From assembly GCA_964641715.1 (NCBI GenBank), contig CAZXMB010000151.1, positions 1 to 7,185 of the forward strand: a DNA stretch of 7,185 bases. Reading direction: 5' to 3'. This document shows positions 1 to 5,259 of the stretch, in pieces. A program made the position numbers and the translations under genes. Position 1 is the first letter of the stretch. Every line of letters starts with the position of its first letter. This DNA is from CAZXMB01 sp964641715. GTDB taxonomy: Bacteria > Desulfobacterota > BSN033 > UBA1163. Below the pieces are notes generated by a model. It was not told the DNA's origin, ran no database searches, and saw nothing but the letters and a program-made list of their open reading frames with translations.

Positions 1-990
1 TTTTGAAATAAAAATCCGTGTCCTTCCTTTCACTTCCGGATTCACCACGGACTTCGGCCACTTTCCCTGTAAAACAGAGGAAACATTCTCGGCGGTCCTT
101 CGCTTCAATTCACGAATCGATTGTTCTGAATAGAAGCCTACATGGGGAGAAAGAATAACGTTCTCCATCTTCAAGAATGGGTTTCCCGGATCGGGGGGCT
201 CTTTTTCAAGGACATCCAGGCCCGCCCCTGAGATCAGTCCTTCCTTTAAGGCCTGAATTAAGGCCTTTTCGTCGACGATCGGGCCCCTTGAGGTATTGAT
301 CAGGAAGGGCCTTTTCTCCATTTTTTTGAATTCCTTTTCTCCAATGAGATGACGGGTTGATTCGTTTAAAGGACAGTGAATGGAGAGGATGTCCGATTCT
401 CTGAGGACCGTTTCGAGGTCTTTAAGCCTGATGCCTTCAGGATTTTCTTTGAGATAAGGATCATATGCAATGACCTTCATGCCGAAAGGGGAGATCATTT
501 TCGAAACCTCGAGGCCGATCTTTCCGGACCCGATCAGGCCGAGTGTCTTTCCCCTGATCCGGCCAATGGGGATCCCCTGCTGAAAATCCCATTGACCGGA
601 TTTCACCTTTCGATCAAAGAAGGCTGTTTTTCTCACCAGGGTCAGGATCAATGCAACCGCATGGCTCGCCACCTCCCCGATGCAGTAATCCGGTACATTG
701 GCCACAATGATTCCCAAGTCTGTTGCGGCTTTGAGATCAATGGAATCCACACCCACTCCATACCGACTGATCACCTTGCATTTCGGGAGATGCTCCAAAA
801 CCTTCCTGGTGAGGAGGGTATACTGGTTGATCAGGCCATCAGCCTCTCTACAGGACCGGATGGTCTCATCTTCATCCTTCACCTGGGCAAGGATGAGCTC
901 AGCTCCTATTCGATTGAATTCTTCTTTCTCCTCTTCGATTGAACCCTGATCACAATCGGTAATCACCACTTTCCACCTATTCTTTTTCAT
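1..990 (-). CDS. D-2-hydroxyacid dehydrogenase, CtBP-like family (3' end beyond the left edge)
   Basis: This is an NAD(P)-dependent cytosolic enzyme that interconverts a 2-oxo acid and a D-2-hydroxy acid. I translated 330 codons from the ATG at 990 and met no stop before the window edge, so the gene is partial at its C-terminus. It is probably nearly complete, because the usual family ending (VVNPEV, residues 315-320) is already present. The substrate-binding loop RYGVGVD is at 76-82. The Rossmann motif GSGKIG is at 154-159, with an acidic residue ending beta-2 at D177, which favours NAD. The catalytic triad is Arg235 (in NTSRG), Glu264 (in EKEPP) and His283 (in SPHVG), with the same spacing as in phosphoglycerate dehydrogenase. 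The segment PDYCIGEVASH (100-110) and the post-His HVGFYSEQS fit the CtBP-like branch better than SerA. It is the third gene of the operon after the aldolase and zinc dehydrogenase, starting 17 bp after the latter. AGGTGGAG at 995-1002 is its ribosome binding site. The exact substrate is unknown; a sugar-derived 2-oxo acid is likely from context. Confidence 0.93.
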   Translation of the reverse strand, partial: MKKNRWKVVITDCDQGSIEEEKEEFNRIGAELILAQVKDEDETIRSCREADGLINQYTLLTRKVLEHLPKCKVISRYGVGVDSIDLKAATDLGIIVANVPDYCIGEVASHAVALILTLVRKTAFFDRKVKSGQWDFQQGIPIGRIRGKTLGLIGSGKIGLEVSKMISPFGMKVIAYDPYLKENPEGIRLKDLETVLRESDILSIHCPLNESTRHLIGEKEFKKMEKRPFLINTSRGPIVDEKALIQALKEGLISGAGLDVLEKEPPDPGNPFLKMENVILSPHVGFYSEQSIRELKRRTAENVSSVLQGKWPKSVVNPEVKGRTRIFISK

Positions 991-994
991 ATTG

Positions 995-1002
995 CTCCAC
1001 CT
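995..1002 (-). promoter_or_regulatory. Ribosome binding site of the D-2-hydroxyacid dehydrogenase
   Basis: On the minus strand this reads AGGTGGAG, 4 nt before the ATG at 990. It lies wholly within the 17-bp spacer after the upstream TGA, and it supports the chosen start even though the gene runs off the window. Confidence 0.75.
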
Positions 1003-1007
1003 TTATC

Positions 1008-2042
1008 TCACGGGATCAAAATGACTTTGGCGGCCTGGCGGCTCTCCAGGAGATGAAAGGCCTCTTCCCATTTTTCAAGGGGAAGTTGGTGAGTGATCAA
1101 CTTCCCGAGTGGCAAGAGGTCTTTTGAGATCAAGTGAAGGGTTTTTTCCCAGGCTGTCCAACTGCTGGAGAAACAGAAGTCGAAACGGATGCCCTTGAAG
1201 ACTCCTCGATCATAAGGAATCGAAATTTCCGGTTTCCCCGATATGCCGATGGCACAAACCCTTCCCAATCTTCTTACCATTTCGAAGGCCTGAGAGATTG
1301 CCTTTTCACCTCCAGAAGTTTCGATGAGGATGTCCACTCCCAGGCCATCGGTTAAGGTCGAGATCTTCTGGACGGGATCCTCTTGATCCACATTGATGAT
1401 GAAGTCGGCTCCAAGTTCTTTCGCCTTCTGGAACCTTATCCCCTCCCCAGAACTTCTCCCGGTAATTCCAACCATTCTCACACCTGCCATCTTTGCAATG
1501 GCAAGGGAGATGAGGCCGATTGGGCCCGGTCCCGTGATGAGGACCATCTCTCCAGCCTGAAGCCCCGATCGTTCGAGAATGGATGTGACACATATGGCTG
1601 TTGGCTCAATGGCCGCCCCCACTTCAAAAGGGATATTGTCTGGAAGGCGATGAAGGAGTCGGGCAGGGCCCACCACATATTTTGCATAGGCCCCATTTAC
1701 CCCAATCCCGTAGGGCCTCTTCTGTTCGCAGTTTTGGGGGAAACCACTCCGACAGATATAACAGATACCGCAGGAACCGATACGAGTTTCGCTGACCACA
1801 CGGTCTCCGACCTTCCAGCCTTTTACCTCCTTTCCAATTTCTACAATCACCCCGGAGAATTCATGTCCCAGGATGACCGGAGGCCAGTAGGGATGAGCAT
1901 CGTGAAAGATATGGAGGTCGCTTCCGCAGACCGATACCGCCTTCACTTCAATCAGGACCTCATCCTCTTTTGGCTTCGGTTTTGGGACCTCCCGAATCTC
2001 GACCAGACCTTTTCCTTTTGCATATTTTACAACTGCTTTCAT
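1008..2042 (-). CDS. Zinc-dependent medium-chain alcohol/polyol dehydrogenase
   Basis: This is a cytosolic MDR-superfamily enzyme of 344 aa that oxidises a secondary alcohol of a polyol or sugar acid, or reduces the matching ketone. The length is typical of the sorbitol/threonine/sugar dehydrogenase group. The N-terminal GroES-like domain carries the catalytic zinc ligands Cys39 (CGSD), His60-Glu61 (GHEF) and Glu146 (EPTA). A complete structural zinc lobe is present, with Cys91, Cys94, Cys97 and Cys105. The coenzyme domain has GPGPIG at 171-176. The end of the second beta strand reads GITGRSSGEG (192-201), without the usual Asp and with Arg196, which may mean NADP(H) use (inference). The stop is followed 17 bp later by the hydroxyacid dehydrogenase gene. 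The start at 2042 has GAGGG at 2047-2051, 4 nt away, and lies 14 bp after the aldolase stop. The context (KDG kinase and KDPG aldolase) suggests a sugar-acid or 2-keto-3-deoxy sugar-acid substrate, but the sequence does not settle this. L-threonine or sorbitol dehydrogenase are alternative annotations. Confidence 0.94.
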   Translation of the reverse strand: MKAVVKYAKGKGLVEIREVPKPKPKEDEVLIEVKAVSVCGSDLHIFHDAHPYWPPVILGHEFSGVIVEIGKEVKGWKVGDRVVSETRIGSCGICYICRSGFPQNCEQKRPYGIGVNGAYAKYVVGPARLLHRLPDNIPFEVGAAIEPTAICVTSILERSGLQAGEMVLITGPGPIGLISLAIAKMAGVRMVGITGRSSGEGIRFQKAKELGADFIINVDQEDPVQKISTLTDGLGVDILIETSGGEKAISQAFEMVRRLGRVCAIGISGKPEISIPYDRGVFKGIRFDFCFSSSWTAWEKTLHLISKDLLPLGKLITHQLPLEKWEEAFHLLESRQAAKVILIP

Positions 2043-2046
2043 GGAT

Positions 2047-2051
2047 CCCTC
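2047..2051 (-). promoter_or_regulatory. Ribosome binding site of the zinc dehydrogenase
   Basis: GAGGG on the minus strand, 4 nt before the ATG at 2042. It sits inside the 14-bp gap after the aldolase TAA and is consistent with co-translation of the two genes from one mRNA. Confidence 0.6.
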
Positions 2052-2056
2052 AATCC

Positions 2057-2707
2057 TTATTCCCCTCGCGCCTCTTTGATGGCCTTAAGAAAGGCACGGG
2101 TGTTCTCTGTAATGATATTAAACTTTTTCTCTTTCACGGCCTTCTTGTCAACTAATTCCCCTCCCACTCCAAGTGCGGCAGCGCCCGCTTTGATAAAGGC
2201 CCCTGCATTCTGGAGGTTCACTCCACCCGTAGGCACAAGAAGGATTTGGGGCAATGGTCCTCTGATCGCCTTAAGATATTCCGGTCCTCCCAGTTGCGCA
2301 GCAGGAAAGACCTTCACCATATCGGCCCCTTCATTCCAGGCGGTCAATATCTCCGTAGGAGTCGCTGCACCCGGGATCACCACGGCACTATAGCGGTGGG
2401 CGAGATGGATGAGATCGAGGTTGAGCGTTGGACTCACAATAAATTGAACACCCGCAAGCAAAGCTGCTCTTCCGGTCTCGGGATCGAGAACTGTTCCCGC
2501 TCCCATGATAATTTCATCTTTAAACTTCTGGGCCAGTTCTTTAATCACATCGATTGCACCTGGAACGCTCATGGTAATCTCGATAAAACTTACACCGCCT
2601 TCCTTAATGGCGTCAGCGACATCCACGGCCTCTTGAGCAGAGGCGACACGGATCACCGGGATCAACCCTTCCTCGATCATTCGATTCAATATCTCTCGTT
2701 TTTCCAT
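2057..2707 (-). CDS. eda: KDPG/KHG-type class I aldolase (Eda family)
   Basis: This cytosolic Schiff-base aldolase cleaves 2-keto-3-deoxy-6-phosphogluconate (or a related phosphate or 4-hydroxy-2-oxoglutarate) to pyruvate and an aldehyde, normally glyceraldehyde 3-phosphate. The protein is 216 aa, close to the family's usual ~210. The (beta/alpha)8 barrel shows Glu43 in FIEIT, GAGTVLDP at 69-76, the phosphate/carboxylate loop PGAATPTE at 112-119, the Schiff-base Lys132 in MVKVFPA, and Thr160 in VPTGGV. These match the Glu45, Lys133 and Thr161 positions of E. coli Eda. I chose the ATG at 2707 because an ideal AGGAGG lies 5 nt upstream. An in-frame ATG at 2740 would add 11 residues encoded by the AT-rich repeat and has no good ribosome site. 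The gene follows the KDG kinase after a 160-bp repeat-containing spacer and precedes the zinc dehydrogenase by 14 bp. The stereochemistry of the substrate (gluconate versus galactonate type) cannot be told from the sequence. Confidence 0.95.
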   Translation of the reverse strand: MEKREILNRMIEEGLIPVIRVASAQEAVDVADAIKEGGVSFIEITMSVPGAIDVIKELAQKFKDEIIMGAGTVLDPETGRAALLAGVQFIVSPTLNLDLIHLAHRYSAVVIPGAATPTEILTAWNEGADMVKVFPAAQLGGPEYLKAIRGPLPQILLVPTGGVNLQNAGAFIKAGAAALGVGGELVDKKAVKEKKFNIITENTRAFLKAIKEARGE

Positions 2708-2712
2708 AATTG

Positions 2713-2720
2713 CCTCCTCT
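2713..2720 (-). promoter_or_regulatory. Strong ribosome binding site that fixes the aldolase start
   Basis: AGAGGAGG on the minus strand with a 5-nt spacer to the ATG at 2707. It lies between two in-frame ATGs (2740 and 2707) and decides for the shorter protein, which also begins where Eda proteins normally begin. Confidence 0.88.
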
Positions 2721-2730
2721 GATGAAATTC

Positions 2731-2858
2731 CAATACCCAATTTCCAAATTCCAAATAATCACCAATCACCAAATTCCAATAACCAAATAGATTAAGTTAA
2801 GGTTTGAAGTTTGGATATTGGTTATTATTTGGTTATTGGTGCTTGGATCTTGGTTATT
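2731..2858. repeat. AT-rich CCAAT/TTGG intergenic repeat with long imperfect inverted repeat
   Basis: Most of the 160-bp spacer between the kinase and the aldolase is made of short iterations of CCAAT, CCAAA and AACCAA on the left and their complements on the right. The 28-bp arms at 2761-2788 and 2827-2854 match as inverted repeats at 22 of 28 positions by my alignment. This includes a perfect 13-bp core (2776-2788 with 2827-2839) around a 38-nt loop. TTGGTTATT occurs three times, at 2818, 2829 and 2850, and its complement once at 2778. The element could fold into a long hairpin in the mRNA between the two genes. It has no T-tract and is not a classical intrinsic terminator. I see no convincing promoter in it. 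Confidence 0.75.
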
Positions 2859-2867
2859 TTCTCGTTG

Positions 2868-3842
2868 TTACCTTGAAATCCTCAGCCCAGTACCCTTTAA
2901 CTGGGCTTCCACCTCCTCCAGGGTATTCCAGTTAAAATCGCCCGGAACCGTATGTTTCAGAGCAGCGAAAGCGTTTCCGTACTGAACTCCTTTTTGAATA
3001 TCCTTATTTTTGATCCAGCCGTAAAGGAATCCGGCCGTGAAAGAATCACCTGCTCCTACCCGGTCTACAATCTCTACCTCGTATTTCCTATCCTTATAGA
3101 TCTTCCCCTCCTGATAAGCAATTGCTGTCCAGTTGTTCCTCCAGACTGAGAGATCTTCTCTTAAGGTAATGGCAACAATCTTGAATTTAAAAGTCTGTGC
3201 CAGCTTCTCTGCTACGGTTTCATAGTCCTTCTCTTTGATGCCGAAGACCACATTCGTATCTTCCTCAGTGGTGATAAGAATATCCACATTGGCCATCATG
3301 GGCTCCTGGATCCTCTTCGCATCCGGAGGCGCCCAGAGTTTCTTCCGGTAATTTAGATCATAGGAAACCGTGCACCCAGCCTTTTTTGCCGCTTTTAAGG
3401 CCTCCACCGTTGTTTCGGCTGCAGAGGCACTTAAGGCGGGAGTGATGCCGCTGACATGGAAGTGTTTCGATCCGCTGAAAATCTTCGACCAGTCAATCTC
3501 ACCCGGCTGGACCCTGCTGATTGCCGAATTCCCTCGATCATAGAGGACGCTTGAGGCACGAGGAGAGGCTCCGAATTCAACAAAGTAGATCCCCGCTCTT
3601 CCCTGATCGGACCAGACGATATGGGAACAATCGACACCAAACTCCTGAGCTCGGTCTCGAATCAGGTAACCCAGGTTATTCTTCGGCAGTTTCGAGACCC
3701 AGGCGCTCTTCATCCCGAAGCGGGTCACCCCTACTGCCACATTCAATTCCGCACCTCCCACATTCACATTGAGACTCCGGGTTTGCTCCAGTCTCTGAAA
3801 ATGAGGGGGTGAAAGCCTGATCATCGCCTCACCAAAAGTGAT
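2868..3842 (-). CDS. kdgK: 2-keto-3-deoxygluconate kinase, PfkB family (5' end lost in assembly gap)
   Basis: This is a cytosolic ATP-dependent sugar kinase that most likely phosphorylates 2-keto-3-deoxygluconate (KDG) to the 6-phosphate used by the neighbouring aldolase. The 324 visible codons begin at ITFGEAMIRLSPP, a normal near-N-terminal PfkB strand, so only the start codon and a few residues should be missing in the N run. Residue numbers here start at that Ile. The first PfkB signature region with VGGAELN is at 28-34. The second signature DRVGAGDSFTAG is at 260-271, with the catalytic base Asp266 and the GAG anion hole. DLNYRKKLW at 162-170, SGITPALS at 131-138 and PGDFNW near the end are typical of KDG kinases rather than ribokinase or fructokinase. 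Translating through the gap gives a false N-terminal extension derived from the palindromic repeat, which should be dropped. The downstream spacer to the aldolase is 160 bp. A kinase for another 2-keto-3-deoxy sugar acid is possible. Confidence 0.9.
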   Translation of the reverse strand: MTFGEAMIRLSPPHFQRLEQTRSLNVNVGGAELNVAVGVTRFGMKSAWVSKLPKNNLGYLIRDRAQEFGVDCSHIVWSDQGRAGIYFVEFGASPRASSVLYDRGNSAISRVQPGEIDWSKIFSGSKHFHVSGITPALSASAAETTVEALKAAKKAGCTVSYDLNYRKKLWAPPDAKRIQEPMMANVDILITTEEDTNVVFGIKEKDYETVAEKLAQTFKFKIVAITLREDLSVWRNNWTAIAYQEGKIYKDRKYEVEIVDRVGAGDSFTAGFLYGWIKNKDIQKGVQYGNAFAALKHTVPGDFNWNTLEEVEAQLKGTGLRISR

Positions 3843-3942
3843 NNNNNNNNNNNNNNNNNNNNNNNNNNNNNNNNNNNNNNNNNNNNNNNNNNNNNNNNNN
3901 NNNNNNNNNNNNNNNNNNNNNNNNNNNNNNNNNNNNNNNNNN
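3843..3942. other. Assembly gap of 100 N
   Basis: The run is exactly 100 N, the conventional placeholder for a gap of unknown length, so distances across it are not reliable. It removes the start codon and ribosome binding site of the KDG kinase and part of the spacer behind the OYE-type gene. A multi-copy palindromic repeat lies directly beside it and probably caused the assembly break. Confidence 0.97.
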
Positions 3943-3952
3943 TTGATTTCAT

Positions 3953-4005
3953 GGGATTGCTTCGTCGCTTCCTGCCTACCGCAGGCAGGCACTCCTCGCA
4001 ATGAC
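3953..4005. repeat. Dispersed REP-like palindromic element
   Basis: This GC-rich intergenic element has outer arms GGGATTGC (3953-3960) and GCAATGAC (3998-4005), and an inner perfect 7-bp stem CCTGCCT (3971-3977) / AGGCAGG (3983-3989) around the loop ACCGC. Its general form, ATTGCTTCGTCG...CCTCGCAAT, resembles a family of noncoding repeats that I recall as scattered between genes in many draft environmental genomes. Only one copy is visible here, so the multi-copy nature is recalled rather than shown. There is no T-run after the stem on either strand, so an intrinsic terminator role is not supported. Confidence 0.72.
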
Positions 4006-4044
4006 ACGTGGTTGAACTTTTCATGATTTTGTCATTACCCCGAC

Positions 4045-5259
4045 TCATAATTTTTGATTCTTTACCGTTTCTTTCAATATCCCTTTGTAATACTTATTGT
4101 AAACCGTGCAGCCCACTTCTTTCTGAGATTTCAGAAGGATACTGCATCCGCCACAGATCTTACAGAAGTTTATCTGTTGTGTCTCTCCGGAAAGGATCTT
4201 CTTCGCAAAGAGAGGATCGGATAGGGACTGCCTTCCAATTCCAACCAGATCCACATGTCCATTTCTAAGATTCTTTTCCGCCCAGTAGAGAAAACTTTTC
4301 TTTAACGGGTCGGGTTCTTTCAGGTCGTTTTTCCCATCCCTTAAAAAACTATAACCGGATCCGATCACGGGGATATGAACCAGCCTTTTTACAACCTTTG
4401 TCCAGCCAAAATGTCTGTAGATTCCTTCAGGGAAGTTTTTGGTTGGTCTCACAATCTCAGGGGTAATGGCAGGAATTCCAGCCGAGACATTGATGTAATC
4501 CATTCCCATCTCCTCGACCAGTCTGGCAAAGCGGAGAGGCTCAAAAAGATCCTCCTCCACCTCCTCCGGGCCTGATGTCCCGAAGCCTCCCGGGATGCCC
4601 TCATAGAACGAATATCTCACCCCGAGGAGAAAGTTTCCCTCGCCGATCACCTTCTTTATCTTCCCGATGGTCTCTCTGAAGAATCTTGTCCGGTTTTCAA
4701 AACTTCCGCCAAATTGATCGGGCCTCGTGTTGGCGGGGCGAAGCATCTCAGCGCAGAGATAACCGTGACAATGCTTGAAATCGATCCCATCTGCCCCCAC
4801 CTGTTTGGCGATGAGAGCGGATTCGACGAACTTCTTTCCGATCTCCTCGATTTCCCTTTCTGTCAGGATATGGATCGTCGGATCATTGGTGGGATAAAGG
4901 GAGGCCACTTTTGAAAATGAGCCTCCGCTATGCCTTCCCGAATGGGTGATCTGAAAGAGGATGAGGGGTTTCGGATTGACCTCCCTCATCTCCTTGACCA
5001 ATCTTTCGAGACCCCCGGCTGTCTCTTCGGAGATCCTCAACTGGTTTTTCCGTGCCCGGCTCTCCTCAACGATGCTCAGAGATTCGATGAAGATGATTCC
5101 AGCTCCACCCTCGGCCAGGCTTCGATACCGACGAAAGGTGAGGTCTGTGGGATTTCCCCTGGAATCCCCGTCGTTACATTCCATGGGTTGGTTCACCATC
5201 CGATTGAAAGCCGTTTTCTTATTGATCTGGATCGGTGAGGATAGCATCTCCAGAGCCAT
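4045..5259 (-). CDS. Old-yellow-enzyme-type FMN / 4Fe-4S oxidoreductase, single catalytic domain
   Basis: This flavin-dependent oxidoreductase of the NADH:flavin oxidoreductase/2,4-dienoyl-CoA reductase family is probably soluble and 404 aa long. The TIM barrel covers about residues 5-360, with QITHSGRHSGG at 103-113, the active-site stretch FKHCHGY at 161-167 (His163 and His165) and DQFGGSFENRTRF at 181-193. The FMN-phosphate region is VIGSGYS (298-304) and VGIGRQSLSDP (339-349). Four cysteines at 366, 369, 372 and 384 form a C-x2-C-x2-C-x11-C motif, as expected for a 4Fe-4S cluster. Multidomain relatives such as FadH continue with a C-terminal FAD/NAD(P)H domain of roughly 250-300 residues, which is absent here. 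The ATG immediately follows the TAA of the FAD flavoprotein gene, and the ribosome site AGGAG (5268-5272) lies inside that gene's last codons, so translation is coupled. A role as the NADH- or electron-accepting half of a complex with that flavoprotein is inferred. A stand-alone enoate reductase is the alternative. The substrate is unknown. Confidence 0.92.
   Translation of the reverse strand: MALEMLSSPIQINKKTAFNRMVNQPMECNDGDSRGNPTDLTFRRYRSLAEGGAGIIFIESLSIVEESRARKNQLRISEETAGGLERLVKEMREVNPKPLILFQITHSGRHSGGSFSKVASLYPTNDPTIHILTEREIEEIGKKFVESALIAKQVGADGIDFKHCHGYLCAEMLRPANTRPDQFGGSFENRTRFFRETIGKIKKVIGEGNFLLGVRYSFYEGIPGGFGTSGPEEVEEDLFEPLRFARLVEEMGMDYINVSAGIPAITPEIVRPTKNFPEGIYRHFGWTKVVKRLVHIPVIGSGYSFLRDGKNDLKEPDPLKKSFLYWAEKNLRNGHVDLVGIGRQSLSDPLFAKKILSGETQQINFCKICGGCSILLKSQKEVGCTVYNKYYKGILKETVKNQKL

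Noticed and set aside
376..942. Plus-strand open frame of 188 codons
   Set aside because: It lies entirely antisense to the D-2-hydroxyacid dehydrogenase, whose catalytic residues are all intact on the other strand. The translation has no family features.
1383..2393. Plus-strand open frame of 336 codons opposite the zinc dehydrogenase and aldolase genes
   Set aside because: It is antisense to two well-supported genes, crosses their boundary, and its translation shows no recognisable domain. It is a shadow of minus-strand codon bias.
2741..2858. CRISPR-like array or direct-repeat array
   Set aside because: The repeats are 5-13 bp, degenerate and mixed in orientation, with no regular spacers and no cas genes.
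3971..3989. Rho-independent terminator after the OYE-type gene
   Set aside because: The 7-bp GC-rich stem is not followed by a T-tract on either strand, and it is better explained as part of the palindromic repeat.
3943..4007. N-terminal extension of the kinase from an ATG at 4007 through the N run
   Set aside because: The residues come from the palindromic repeat and from unknown bases. PfkB kinases begin a few residues before the ITFGEA strand.
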